64,000 bases of DNA from Osedax frankpressi (Eukaryota > Annelida > Polychaeta > Sabellida > Siboglinidae). Below the pieces are notes generated by a model that saw nothing but the letters and a program-made list of their open reading frames with translations, searched no databases and was not told the origin of the DNA. Location: the NCBI GenBank assembly GCA_964035775.1, contig OZ038313.1, positions 9,592,373-9,656,372 on the forward strand, written 5' to 3'. Below are positions 13,160-25,962 of this stretch, piece by piece. Position numbers and translations under genes: made by a program. The first letter of the stretch is position 1. Every line of letters starts with the position of its first letter.

Positions 13160-14634
13160 CTATGTTACTATTATCTTTGGGTGTTCAGATATCCAGCGAT
13201 TGTTGCGTTTGAATGCACGGAAAATCACTCCCGCAGAAAATGTTACATTAGCAATAATTTCAAGTAGGTACAAAATGGCTGCTAACATTGAAATATAGGT
13301 TTGCCAACGTCTGTATTCTCGAATCTTATCTGTAAATTAATATTATATTTATTTATGGATTCACAATTTAAGAATTAATAGTGAACACAATAGAACTACT
13401 ATTGTTAAATCAGTATTAATCGTTGGTAGTTCAAATAATTGAGAATGTGGCAGGAGAACCTGACATCTAAATTAGTAAGTATAATCATAGTTGTGTGATA
13501 TACTGTATATTATTTGTTTTGAGCTTTTTATAGCAATATAATTAGAATTCAGAATAACCATAAATTAAGATTGAAACATTAATAATTAGCAATTTGATAG
13601 TAAAATTGAAACAGTCTATTTACAAACCTCTGTAAATAATATCGGAATCCTCTATGAGAGCTTGCGATATGAAGGTTAGAGAAGCAGCGCAACAACACAA
13701 TGCCAAAACTTGCCCGAGCACAGATGCCACCATCTGCGGCAGGCGGAGAGTTTCGGTATATTAATTATGTGTTGGGTAATAAATGTTTGTAGTAAGAATG
13801 CTGGATGTAAATGAACGCAAGTATGCTGGAATTAGTTATCGAAGGGTACAGTTAGTAATGAAGGTGCAGATTGGTATGTAGAGTTTGTAATTTGAGGGTA
13901 GTAACTATAAATCCTACTGTAATATCATAACCAGTAGGATTTATAATTACTACCCTCAAATGACAAACTCTACATACCAATCTGTATCTTCATTACTCCG
14001 CTTTAAATAAATGATTAGATTGAGCCTATGAATGCAATGCAATGATGAGTTGGATTTAATAGGACTGCTATAATATTTATATAATCTGGAATTAATTTTG
14101 AAATTCTCACCATTATGTTTTTGTCGGGCCTCTTCAAGTGGAAGGCACTAACGAATGAGGCAATGATCACCTGGTATAAGAAATAAATGGTTTCATCTTT
14201 GACAGTCAAGAGAAACAATATAAAGTATTATTTAACCAATATCAAAACGCATTACCATTATTAATATACAACATTTATAAATATGGTTGAGGTAATTTTT
14301 AATAATAATTTATAAATGAATTATAGAATTTAAAAATTGACGTGTAACTTTTTACCAACACTTTAAAAATAATAACTGATTAACATTTGTATTATTAAAT
14401 TTAGATCTTAAACAGACTAATGCAGCATCGCTTAGATTTTAAGAATTCTACAGGAGCCTGCGAATACGAAATAAACATGTTACGAACCATTAGTCCAGTC
14501 CACAATTCACTGTAATATGTGTCATCTCCGGTCACTCTTACTATGTAACAAACTGAACCCGTGAATATCAACGCCTGACCTAGTGAGATTTGTTGTAGAG
14601 GGTTGAATGCGTGAGGATTGCCTCTGTGGTCGCA
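13160..14634 (-). CDS. Four-membrane-span protein A, CD20/MS4A-like, N-terminus not found
   Basis: Four minus-strand exons join in phase: 14488-14634, 14111-14170, 13628-13733 and 13160-13329, giving 160 residues and a stop. The first coding exon is missing; none is evident in 14635-15845. The product has four hydrophobic spans at about residues 17-34, 44-60, 71-91 and 116-141, with a short outer loop between spans 1 and 2 and a basic turn (HLKRPDKNIM) after span 2. SLGQALIFTG before span 1 and ELWTGLMVII at span 2 recall the LGxxQI and LWGG patterns of CD20/MS4A proteins, and the exon layout (spans 1-2, 3, 4) fits that class. Other four-span families such as sarcospan or TMEM212-like proteins remain possible. 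The function is unknown; members of such families are plasma-membrane proteins. Confidence 0.68.
13854..13997. repeat. Near-perfect 66-bp-arm hairpin in an intron
   Basis: Arms 13854-13919 and 13932-13997 are reverse complements with four mismatches, separated by a 12-base loop. It lies in the intron between exons 2 and 3 of four-span gene A. It may be a small foldback repeat or a long microRNA-like precursor; nothing seen here decides between them. Confidence 0.92.
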
Positions 14635-15796
14635 CTGAAATGGATTGGGTTTGAAGATTTTTCAAATAGTTAAATTTAAATTATATATTTTAATGTATAA
14701 ATTGGTATTTTGTTCATATAAATCAAAATATTAATTATAAACTTACAATATAAGAAAACGAATTTTAAGTACTATATGTATGTTTAAATATAGATATATA
14801 TACATATATGTATATATAGATATATAATAATAATGAGTATACACTTTAAACTGATTAATTATACAGTAACGATCAGCAAATTACTTGATTTATGTTTACG
14901 ATAAATAATATACTAATTAACTTGCAATTTGGTGAAAAGCCAAAATGTATGTATTAATATATATATATATATCACAAATGCATACATGCATGCATACACA
15001 CACACTATCATTGTTAAACTTGATATAAATATCTTATTTAAATCGTATTGAAAACTAATCTATAACATATACTAATCTGTATATAACATATGCTACTATT
15101 TATAATAAAACACTCCAGGTTATCAAGATTCCGAAATTTCAGAACATCCAAAGAAATTAATTAAAATTAAATTAATTTTCTCTTTTATTATATAACAAAA
15201 AACTAAAAATGCCTGGATGTTTGCTTGCGCTAATATCGCTAGAACATTATAATCAACCAACACACATAATCATATAAACTGCATTCTCCTCATGAAATAG
15301 TCTACCAAGCAAATTAAAAATTATAATTCAATAATGAAATCCTTTAAAAAGAAATTTACTTAAACTTTTAATAACTTCTCGTCTTATATGACAGAAATAT
15401 CCAGGATTGTACTACGTTAAGATTTCGCTACACTTTTCTCTATATAAGACTCATTAATTCCTCTTCACCTACATCCTAGGAAATATAATTTACACCCTAT
15501 ATTATCCCTTCTCACTCCTGTACACTGTCGCAATGCTATCCTTTCTCTATTAACATTACACTTATAATACATCAAACCATTTCCTTGTCCTCATTCATAT
15601 TATACTTATTCTCGATAAAATCGCAGACCTATCAAATTACTTATCTACTAATTCCCTATAACTTTTCGTACACACGTTTGATTTAAACTAATCGACTTCG
15701 ATGGGTGTCTAAATAAATCGTACAAAAAATCAATCTTAAACGCACGGCGTTAATGTAAACGTCGCACGCATACACACGCAATAACACAGTTATTCT
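14635..15796. other. Spacer between four-span genes A and B
   Basis: AT-rich. It includes a partial copy of the dispersed CCTGGATG repeat at about 15179-15226 and short (AT)n. The first exon of gene A should lie here or further upstream, but I could not pick one. Confidence 0.4.
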
Positions 15797-15845
15797 GTGT
15801 ACACTGTACAGTGTACAGTGTACCGTGTACAGTGTACAGTGTACA
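15797..15845. repeat. Short GTACACTGTACAGT palindromic cluster
   Basis: Seven-base phrases TGTACAG/TGTACAC repeat about six times, ending at the stop codon of gene B. The same phrases recur at 22205-22225, 52193-52213, 56770-56792, 59036-59052 and 60201-60238. Confidence 0.85.
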
Positions 15846-17080
15846 CTAATCGCTAACCGTGCCCGTCGAGGTGTACACGGCGTCCCAGTGGTTGTTCATA
15901 CAGTACAAGCTCGCCGTTATCGCATACATGTTCACCATGGAGACAACGAGAACGAGGCAATCCAAAGCCAGCGTTACGTAAACCTTGGTTTCAACGCTGC
16001 GATCGTCGCTTCCAATATCACTGTCGTAGAATAACGTGATCAAATAATCTAGATTAACGTAATTAATAACTAGAGTGATGATAGAGTGATCGACTTTAAT
16101 CGTAGTTAAACTATATAACGTAACATGTTGTGTATTACCACGGTTATTAAATCGGTAGATTTGTGGCGTATGCATATCAGTGAACGGTCAGTGAACGGTC
16201 AGCGAACGGTCAGTGAACGGTCAGTGAACGGTCAGTGACCGTCGGTCACTGTCCAGTTACTCCGTCACATTCGCTAACGTTTTAGGCAGGTACGTGAAGC
16301 GGAACGACAAGTAGATGTGTTCAAGGTCGGATAAATTCACGGTGAACTTGGTGAGGTTGTATATCATCTTGATTGACAAGTAACTGGTTGCCATGGAGAC
16401 GAGAGTGGTAAGCAGTCCGAGTATGATGTAAATTGCGTTCTGAAGCACGGTATTTGTTTATAGTATGTTATAAATAGCACAGTATGCATAGCAATAACCA
16501 ATACACATTCAATGTAATTTTTGTAATGTGTAATTTCTTATATTTTTACCATTTTGGATACGTATAATTGATATTATATAACTATAGCAACGTGAAAAAT
16601 GTATAGTGAAACTCAAATCACTCTTTTTACTTGGGCATTAGATTTAAATTACGGATATATAAATATATCACGTCACTCCATTTCTTCTATTAATCTATCA
16701 ACCATACTATCTATCATATATCCACAATAGTTAACACAATTACACACATACATATACAACACACGCACACACACCCGCATACACATACACACACATGCAC
16801 GCACGCACGCACGCAATAACACATATACGCATATTTATATATATATATATATATGTACGCATAAATAAATATATATTTATTTACTCGTGTCCCCATTAGA
16901 AACCTTAGTTTTGGAAAGGTATTCAGTTCGATGGTAGATGCCAGCCAGGCCCAACAGAAGTGGAAACGCTGCCGACCAGAATCCATAATAATAGGAATGC
17001 CAGCGCGTGAAAAACAGTCGCGAAAACGAGGCGATCACAAGTAATATTGACGTTGTTATAAATACGACGCTGGGCAGTCC
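15846..17080 (-). CDS. Four-membrane-span protein B, CD20/MS4A-like, N-terminus not found
   Basis: Three minus-strand exons join in phase: 16904-17080, 16261-16439 and 15846-16020, giving 176 residues and a stop. Hydrophobic spans lie at about 3-24, 32-48, 60-84 and 132-158, the same topology as gene A. YYGFWSAAFPLLLGLAG in span 2 resembles the WSG..F...G pattern of CD20/MS4A proteins. The loop between spans 3 and 4 (about residues 85-130) is longer than in A and has an NLS and an NVT sequon. Both genes have a phase-0 intron straight after span 2, whereas the intron between spans 3 and 4 is phase 1 in A and phase 2 in B. I infer an old tandem duplication. Upstream coding sequence is not found. 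The family call is inference from topology, not from a strong motif. Confidence 0.68.
16178..16236. repeat. 11-bp tandem repeat in an intron of gene B
   Basis: The unit AGTGAACGGTC recurs about five times, followed by a partial inverted copy (GACCGTCGGTCACT). It lies just downstream of the exon 16261-16439 donor. Confidence 0.85.
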
Positions 17081-17513
17081 CTGTCGAGGTAATACAAATA
17101 CAAACACATGGGTACGAGATAACGGCTTCGAAGCATTAGTGAATACGAAAATAAATAAAATTGGCGAATAATTGATTTTATCAACCGTAGTAATTACATT
17201 CCGCCCCGGCGACACAATCCAGTTATAGCTAGTATTTAATAATACTTTTTTATATTTAATAAATAGTATTTATTAAATACTGACTTCCTGATCGCATACG
17301 AAAAACAGCTTTGCCCACCCTAGTCTTGGCCGTAAGCATATTTAAGTTACAGTTTGTACTCGTGAACAGCGTTCACGATGATGTACACTGAACACTATAC
17401 TGCCTACTATATCGTAGTACCTAAACCAATGTCTAATCCATTACATGCTAACGCTTCTATCCACAAGATCGTTTGTGTTAGGCTCAACATTATGACAAAC
17501 TTCTAACACAGTA
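17081..17513. other. Upstream of four-span gene B, nothing firm
   Basis: This contains a minus-strand open frame running on from the gene B exon, but it has no convincing start. A short GC-richer phrase at 17281-17335 ends at a possible plus-strand donor, GTAAGC, but its frames do not phase with the exons at 20231. Confidence 0.35.
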
Positions 17514-20198
17514 TGTCACTAATTACTGCCACTACTACTGGTTAATTACTACCACTACTACTTGTTAGTTACTATCACTACTACTTGTTAGTTACTACCA
17601 CTACTACTTATTAATTACTACCACTACTACTTGTTAGTTACTACCACTACTACTTGTTAGTTACTATCACTACTACTTGTTAATTACTACCACTACTACT
17701 TGTTAGTTACTATCACTACTACTTGTTAGTTACTACCACTACTACTTGTTAGTTACTACCACTACTACTTGTTAGTTACTACCACTACTACTTGTTAGTT
17801 ACTACCACTACTACTTGTTAATTACTACCACTACTACTTGTTAGTTACTACCACTACTACTTACTAATTACTACCACTACTACTTGTTAGTTACTACCAC
17901 TACTACTTGTTAATTACTACCACTACTACTTGATAGTTACAACCACTACTACTTGTTAGTTACTATCACTACTACTTGTTAGTTACTACCACTACTACTT
18001 GTTAGTTACTACCACTACTACTTGTGTATTACTACCACTACTACTTGTTAGTTACTACCACTACTACTTGTTAATTACTGCCACTACTACTTGTTAGTTA
18101 CTACCACTACTACTTGTTAATTACTACCACTACTACTTGTTAGTTACTACCACTACTACTTGTTAATTAATACCACTACTACTTGTTAGTTACTACCACT
18201 ACTACTTGTTAATTACTACCACTACTACTTGATAGTTACAACCACTACTACTTGTTAATTACTACCACTACTACTTGTTAGTTACTACCACTACTACTTG
18301 TTAGTTACTATCACTACTACTTGTTAGTTACTACCACTACTACTTGTTAGTTACTACCACTACTACTTATTAATTACTACCACTACTAATTGTGTATTAC
18401 TACTACTACTACTACTACTTGTTAATTACTACCACTACTATTGTTAATTACAACTACTACTACTTGTTAGTTACTACCACTACTACTTGTTAGTTACTAC
18501 CACTACTACTTTTTAGTTACTACCACTACTACTTGTTAGTTACTACCACTACTACTTGTTAATTACTACCACTACTACTTATTAATTACTACCACTACTA
18601 CTTGTTAGTTACTACCACTACTACTTGTTAATTACTACCACTACTACTTGTTAGTTACTACCACTACTACTTGTTAATTACTACCACTACTACTTGTTAA
18701 GTACTACTACTACTACTTGTTAATTACTACCACTACTACTTGTTAGTTACTACCACTACTACTTGTTAGTTACTACCACTACTACTTGTTAATTACTACC
18801 ACTACTACTTGTTAATTACTACCACTACTACTTGTTAGTTACTACCACTACTACTTGTTAGTTACTACCACTACTACTTGTTAGTTACTACCACTACTAC
18901 TTGTTAATTACTACCACTACTACTTGTTAGTTACTACCACTACTACTTGTTAGTTACTACCACTACTACTTGTTAGTTACTACCACTACTACTTATTAAT
19001 TACTACCACTACTAATTGTGTATTACTACTACTACTACTTGTTAATTACTACCACTACTACTTGTTAATTACTACCACTACTACTTGTTAGTTACTACCA
19101 CTACTACTTGTTAATTACTACCACTACTACTTGTTAGTTACTACCACTACTACTTGTTAATTACTAACACTACTACTGGTTAATTACTACCACTACTACT
19201 TGTTAGTTACTACCACTACTACTTGTTAGTTACTACCACTACTACTTGTTAATTACTACCACTACTATTTGTTAGTTACTACCACTACTACTTGTTAGTT
19301 ACTACCACTACTACTTGTTAGTTACTACCACTACTACTTGTTAATTACTACCACTACTACTTATTAATTACTACCACTACTACTTGTTAATTACTACCAC
19401 TACTACTTGTTAATTACTACCACTACTACTTGTTAGTTACTACCACTACTACTTGTTAATTACTACCACTACTACTTGTTAGTTACTACCACTACTACTT
19501 GTTAATTACTAACACTACTACTTATTAATTACTACCACTACTACTTGTTAATTACTACCACTACTACTTGTTAGTTACTACCACTACTACTTGTTAGTTA
19601 CTACCACTACTACTTATTAATTACTACCACTACTACTTGTTAATTACTACCACTACTACTTGATAGTTACTATCACTACTACTTGTTAATTACTACTACT
19701 ACTACTACTACTTGTTAGTTACTACCACTACTACTTGTTAATTACTACTACTACTACTTGTTAGTTACTACCACTACTACTTGTTAGTTACTACCACTAC
19801 TACTTGTTAATTACTACCACTACTACTTGATAGTTACAACCACTACTACTTGTTAATTACTAACACTACTACTTGTTAGTTACTACCACTACTACTTGAT
19901 AGTTACTATCACTACTACTTGTTAATTACTACCACTACTACTTTTTAGTTACTACCACTACTACTTGTTAATTACTACTACTACTACTTGTTAATTACTA
20001 CCACTACTACTTGTTAGTTATTACTACTACTACTTGTTAATTACTACTACTACTACTTGTTAATTATTACCACTACTACTTGTTAATTACTACTACTACT
20101 ACTACTACTTGTTAATTACTACTACTACTTCTTGTTAATTACTACTACTACTACTTGTTAATTACTACCACTACTATTGTTAATTACTATCACTACTA
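17514..20198. repeat. 23-bp satellite, about 117 copies
   Basis: The unit begins TTGTTAGTTACTACC and ends ACTACTAC. The main variant has TTGTTAATT. Some copies carry extra ACT trinucleotides, so the array mixes a 23-bp period with an inner 3-bp period. Variants (TTATTAATT, TTGATAGTT, CTATCACT) are interspersed, and some runs of variants recur in the same order, which suggests block duplication. Confidence 0.95.
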
Positions 20199-20230
20199 AA
20201 CCTGTTCGGAGAGTCTTTTATTTTTTACAG

Positions 20231-20527
20231 CTCCGTTGATGTTGGAGTGGTCAGAGAAATCAGAGCTCAAATCTCTGGAACTTGGACCTGGGAATCGAGT
20301 ACGGGGTCAAACACGACGCCAACATTGGCAGTGAGAATAGTTTAATTACTACAAGTTGTCACTTGCGAAGATAAAGTTAATCATCAGTTGTCTCATATTT
20401 AGGAATACTCCCACGGCAAGTGCGCGGAGATTTGTACGATGTTTAAATTACATTTCTTAGTGACAATAGGAATTACTTGTTCGTCGCTGTGCAATAGAGG
20501 TAACGAAATACCCGGTACTATGTGGAA
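20231..20527 (+). CDS. Two exons of an unidentified plus-strand gene
   Basis: Exon 20231-20330 follows a pyrimidine-rich acceptor (TATTTTTTACAG) and ends at GTGAGA. Exon 20403-20527 follows TATTTAG and ends at a strong donor, GTGAGT. They join in phase through 74 residues with no stop. The first exon gives a polar stretch with SGTWTWESSTGSN. The second gives a cysteine-bearing stretch with KCAEICTMFKLHFLV and a short hydrophobic run. I do not recognise the family. The incoming phase is 2 and the outgoing phase is 2, so at least one exon is missing on each side. The 2.7-kb satellite lies immediately upstream, probably in the preceding intron. A possible last exon begins at 22623, where phase 2 gives a short tail ending at a stop, but this is a guess. 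Confidence 0.5.
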
Positions 20528-21201
20528 GTGAGTAAAAATGTTCTCCCGTTATGGCGCTTCATAATTTAGTGGGCATTGATTTAGATAAGTAAACATACAC
20601 TCGTGATATATAGCTAGACTATAGCAAGCACGAGATTAACTAGATCTGCAATAAGTGAGGTCCTTCCTAAATAAATATATATATTCCATCTATATAAATA
20701 TATATATAGATAGAATATAGGGAGGCACACAACTATTACATTGTGGGGAGAAGTAATCTCGTTATTTTGAGAATGAAAGATATTGAGTTTAACTAATCAA
20801 TTATGCTTAATATAATGTAACATTAGGAGTAGTTATTGTATTACAGTTATATATAGCATACTATAATATATTAAAACAATAAATATAACTAATGATACAT
20901 TTTAGAACAATAGTATTTTAGAAGTAAAATATATCTAAATTAAGTTATATTTTGTATTCGTTATAACTGATTAAATAAAAATGTATATACATAGAGCATC
21001 AATTATATTTAATATAATAACGTTACTTGTAAGGCATACTAAAGTAATTTACAAGAAAGTAATATAAATATATTAACGTATAATAAATGAATGTACAATT
21101 AATTAATGTTCAATAAATATTCTGTAAAATGTATATACAAATAATTTCAACTACAAATATTTCAGCTATAGCTGAAATATTGATTACTCTATAGAGTGTG
21201 A

Positions 21202-21302
<101 letters not shown>

Positions 21303-21479
21303 CTAATAAATATTAATATATTAACATTATTACACATAATGTCCATATCTAATATGTTGAATACGCAGTCTGTTTTTAATTTTGCATGTATATTTATTTT
21401 TTTAGTTTTTACAATGAATGTCAGTTTTAACATGAACATATAATAAAATAATAACCATTGTGTTCGTTGAACCCTGTCC

Positions 21480-21614
21480 ATTCGAGCTCTTTCTTATGCT
21501 CCTTATCAAATGCTGCCAAGATACGTCGTTGGCGTTGCTGTTGAAACGTTTTCTTCATAGCTTCTGGCATCTTTGGTGTTCCGGTTCGGAATCGACGACT
21601 GGGATCGGTATCGT
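21480..21614 (-). CDS. Candidate minus-strand exon, Lys/Arg/Gln-rich helix
   Basis: After the acceptor ATTTCAG a frame reads DTDPSRRFRTGTPKMPEAMK then a charged helix-like stretch ending KKELEWTG, with the donor unclear (GTTCAA or later). It needs an incoming phase of 1. The candidate exons ending at 22621 and 26744 both end in phase 1 on this strand, so either could be its partner. A second frame is also open here. The GC content is higher than in the surroundings. I do not recognise the protein. Confidence 0.4.
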
Positions 21615-22371
21615 CTGAAATGATAATGAGAAGCTTGCAAAGAGAAGCTTCTATTTATAGATCCAGTTGCATCTAGAACAGCTAATCGGTGACGTCTTTG
21701 GGTAGATAACGGGTTGTTTAAGTAGAATTTGGGGTTGATTTAGATTTGATAAAGGTCGGTGCGAAAAGTTGATTAAGAATTGATTAATTAACCTAAGTCG
21801 GCACTTAGATGGTGGCATGGTAGTGATTAAGCGATTTAAAGAAGGCGAAACTAATATCCTACAGAGAAATCAAGCAAATTAAGCTGCCAAGAGTGTCGTA
21901 ATTCTAAATCATTTATTATGAATATTTGAATGTTTTAAAACTTGGTAACGTAATTTACCGTACTCCGAATTTGGTCATTATCCAATATCACTACACGCCG
22001 TCGATATATTACGAACGCCCACTATCTAAATATATATACATTCGTTTTGCAGAGAATTGTCACTACTCGGCAATGGATTAATAGGAGGCAGTAATTATCT
22101 GTATTGCTTTCACTGTTGTTAATGTTATTAATATCGTTAACTTTATTTCTATCGGTGTAGGCATATGTTATGCAACCAGTAATGTTGTCAGTATTAGCTG
22201 TATTGTGTATACATTGTACAGTGTACACCGTATAATTTACTCCGATTACATTATACTATATATCTATAGCATACCGTTTACAATGGATCATATTATAGTG
22301 TTCCAATAAGTAGCGGTGGGAATTCTACGTTATAAGTTATCTTTCATCTCTTATCTATTATGGACTTTCAT

Positions 22372-22372
22372 G

Positions 22373-22435
<63 letters not shown>
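22372..22435. repeat. (AT)n microsatellite
   Basis: Interrupted TA dinucleotide run of about 64 bases. Confidence 0.96.
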
Positions 22436-22438
<3 letters not shown>

Positions 22439-22620
22439 ATAGCACACATATAGTATTATTGAAAGAAGGTACAATTACTACACGCGTAGTAATGGTTATT
22501 ATAATTTATATTTATAAATGAATACTTTATGTATTCAGCACATTTTTACATTTATTTCACTATTCCCTATTATGTTTATTAGGTTCCAATTTTAATTCAT
22601 CTTTGGCAATCACAACTTAC

Positions 22621-22748
22621 AGGATTTCAATGAAGTTGTGGAGTCCCGACTAGATTGCATTATATTCTTCTCCGAAGAACGGCGATTCAGAGATTTTAAT
22701 AAATTCCAGCCTAATCCGGATTTATTGTTGACCTACGTAACGACATAA
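22621..22748. CDS. Candidate exon, strand undecided
   Basis: On the minus strand 22621-22732 lies between an acceptor, TTACGTAG, and a perfect donor, GTAAGT, and gives 37 open codons including KSGLGWNLLKSLNRRSS. On the plus strand 22623-22748 follows the acceptor AACTTACAG and gives 41 codons and a stop, including FFSEERRFRDFNKFQ. Base content is well above the AT background. The minus reading phases with the exon at 21614 (both phase 1), which slightly favours it. Neither is recognised. Confidence 0.35.
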
Positions 22749-23204
22749 GAAGTGTTATGATTAGTTTGCGATGGAATAATACGATACGGCTAGTGATCTA
22801 TCTTCGCTGAAAATGCAATAGAAATATTATACAAATGTAATATCCATTATAATAAGGTTATGAGATAATCAGTTAAAAAATGCCACCCCGTGTTTCCAAA
22901 ATGAGTGTGCAACATAAAATAAATTATGCAATCTAGCAATTAAATCACCTGTATAGGCTGTTGTATCACCTGTATAGGCTGTTGGGATGTTTTACTAGAT
23001 ATACATACACATATATGCAATTATTATTTTTGTATTATTTGTATATGTTAGAAATATATATTTTTTATATTGAAATGCGTAAATTCTATTTATATTTTAT
23101 TTTAAACATTTTATTTTATGACGTCATTTTTTCTGCATTTACTGATTAATCATTGCATCGTACATTTCACTTTCTTATGCTATTCACTAACCGAGGACAT
23201 ATCC

Positions 23205-23330
23205 GCAACGTCATTGTACGCGTGCGCAGTATCGGAAGTGTTCCGGGATGAATAGAGACCAGACCCATTTACGTCACACCGACTGTCAATTGATTGAATA
23301 ACATTATATGGGTTGTAGAGAGTCGATGGA
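23205..23330. promoter_or_regulatory. GC-richer patch with NRF1-like and ETS-like sites
   Basis: GCGTGCGCAGTATCGGAAGTG at about 23220-23240 joins a palindromic GCGTGCGCA-type site to a CGGAAGT core within otherwise AT-rich DNA. This looks like a promoter core, but no first exon can be tied to it. Confidence 0.35.
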
Positions 23331-23800
23331 GTGTAACTAGAAGTCAAACGAACGAGTTGTAATGCGTTTAAAGTTAATAGGTGGAAGTCAAGATTGAATG
23401 CTTCGCTAGTGGGTCGTGTGAATTCAATAGGTCTATATGAAGTAACTACATGTTCAAATTCACGATTTATAATGTAAGTTTTATTTTATAGATATTTATG
23501 CTTTAGAGATCTAAATTAAAGTTTTACGTTTATATACTTGGAGATCTCGTTACTTTGTTTATCATAGATATAGTATTGACTATTGGAATGTTATCTATAT
23601 ACTGTACCCGAAAGATTAGATTATATGAGTTTAGAGATAGTATATGAAGGAGTAAAGTATTTGGAGTTAAATGGTTGGACGTGAATGGTTGGAAACAGAA
23701 TTGAACAATTAAGGAGTTTGAGTTTTTGTATTAGTAATAAGGGTTTTAGTTGAGTAGTTGAATGGCAATTGTACTTCAATATACATTGACCCTTAGGGTT

Positions 23801-24000
23801 NNNNNNNNNNNNNNNNNNNNNNNNNNNNNNNNNNNNNNNNNNNNNNNNNNNNNNNNNNNNNNNNNNNNNNNNNNNNNNNNNNNNNNNNNNNNNNNNNNNN
23901 NNNNNNNNNNNNNNNNNNNNNNNNNNNNNNNNNNNNNNNNNNNNNNNNNNNNNNNNNNNNNNNNNNNNNNNNNNNNNNNNNNNNNNNNNNNNNNNNNNNN
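23801..24000. other. Assembly gap
   Basis: Exactly 200 N bases, probably a gap of arbitrary length. It is followed at once by (AT)n sequence, which likely caused the break. Confidence 0.99.
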
Positions 24001-24037
24001 TATATATTTCCTTATTATACAGTTATATATATATATA

Positions 24038-24052
24038 GATAATTATATATAT

Positions 24053-24135
<83 letters not shown>
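24038..24135. repeat. (AT)n microsatellite next to the gap
   Basis: Long TA dinucleotide run with short interruptions. A second run lies at 24380-24458. Confidence 0.96.
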
Positions 24136-24139
<4 letters not shown>

Positions 24140-24154
24140 ACCATATAGCTAGCA

Positions 24155-24315
24155 TATCAGAAGCAATTTTTTTACTTTTTTTATTATATAATAAAAGTTT
24201 AAATATATTTTATTTATAGATGCAAACATGAAACATATATTATGTTTTTTTATTTAAAATAACTATATTAGATTATATATAAGTTATATCATCTGGTTTA
24301 TTTGATACATAATGA
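24155..24315 (-). repeat. Dispersed CCTGGATGGTTTC-family repeat, reverse copy
   Basis: It shares TTATTATATAATAAAA, then CATGAAACATATATTATG, then TTTATTTAAAATAA with the copies at 54003-54170 and 54815-54955. Its reverse complement matches the copies at 27391-27505 and 56235-56350. No open frame. It is probably a short non-autonomous transposable element. Confidence 0.7.
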
Positions 24316-24378
24316 TGAGTTTATCAGGGTAGAACAATTTATATCATTTATTTGTCATACAATATTATAGATATGTGT

Positions 24379-24423
<45 letters not shown>

Positions 24424-25304
24424 ATACATATATATATATATTTCTATATATATATTTAAGAATGTATACCGTCTCAATAGGCATTGTTAGTGCATTACGG
24501 CCATTATAATTTAGGGTCATTGTTGAGGGTATATGTGTGTGGTCTACAAATATGCAGATATATTAATTTCTTTTAAATTGTCTTATAATACCGGTAATAT
24601 ACACTGTCAAATGGACGTTGTATGTGGACTAGGCGCGCATTCCACAAAATATATATTAATTATATTTTAATATTTATTATCGGACAAATAATCAATAGTT
24701 AACAATGATAAAGAGATGAGAATATTATATATAAATTATTAGTAGTAGTAGTATTATGGTAGTAACGTGAATAATGTACGATAAGAAGATTAAATGATTT
24801 AGAATATGCTGGTCGATATATATTTTGAATGCGACAGATTTTCAATCGTTTGCAAATATATTACAATCAAATAATTGTTTAGGTAAATGATTAATCGATA
24901 ATAATAACTCACGATTCTGATATAAAAATGAAAAGTTATTCTTTTGCATATAACTTTATAAGAATTTGTTTAGAACTTGGAATAATTTCCGATAGTGAAT
25001 ACCATATGTGTAGACCATGAATTATACGAAATACATTATTATAAGCAATGATGAGTTTGTAATTTTAATCGTATTTAATATCAATGCAGACCATTATTTG
25101 GCACGCAAGGAACAAAGCATTTATTTAATGTTATCATTACATTACCAGAAATATTTTATGCAATTATTTCATTCGTATAGTGAAGTATTTTATCATTTAT
25201 ATTATCATTACCATTTAGTATATCATGTATTACATGGCCATGACATTTAAATATATATCATTTTATTATGTGTATATTATTAACAGAATAACATGAGTAA
25301 TATA

Positions 25305-25343
<39 letters not shown>

Positions 25344-25395
25344 ATTACAAATTTATATATTCTAAAAGAATGATTCAAAAAGAGTTATATAGTTA

Positions 25396-25500
25396 GAGTA
25401 AAGAGTACATATAGTAAATAGTATGTATAATAAAGAGTATGTATAATAAAGAGTATATATAGTAAAGAGTATATATAGTAAAGAGTAAATATAGTATAAT
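25396..25500. repeat. Short tandem repeat AAAGAGTATATATAGT
   Basis: About six copies of a 16-19-bp unit built on AAAGAGTATATATAGT or AAAGAGTATGTATAAT. Confidence 0.8.
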
Positions 25501-25889
25501 CTCTAACAAACTCTAACAAATTAATTATCTATACATATATGTATATTGTGTTTGGGTTTACAAGCCGAATTGATTAATTAGACAGTACATTAGACTATAT
25601 TAAATTATATATTATACGGTCTAATATTATAGAATATTATATATTAGCACATAATTATTGATATTCGCGGATCTTTTATTTCTACTTTTTATAAGTACGG
25701 GGCAACATTATAACGATATCAAAATACATAAAATGGTACTCTTTAAAGAGCTAATCAAACGACAATTGGGGAGATAGTATATATTAAATATAATAATGTT
25801 CTCAATAGGTATTCTCTAGTGCCATTTACTAGTAATACACGGGTCACCCATCATATCTTATATGTATGTATATGTATATCTTATATGTA

Positions 25890-25892
<3 letters not shown>

Positions 25893-25959
<67 letters not shown>
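25893..25959. repeat. (AT)n microsatellite
   Basis: TA dinucleotide run with one ACATAT interruption. Further pure runs of the same kind lie at 26460-26509, 28038-28076, 29413-29469, 30521-30631 and 31368-31426. Confidence 0.96.

Positions 25960-25962
<3 letters not shown>

Noticed and set aside
23762-24148. 128-codon frame
   Set aside because: It runs through the 200-N gap and an (AT)n run.
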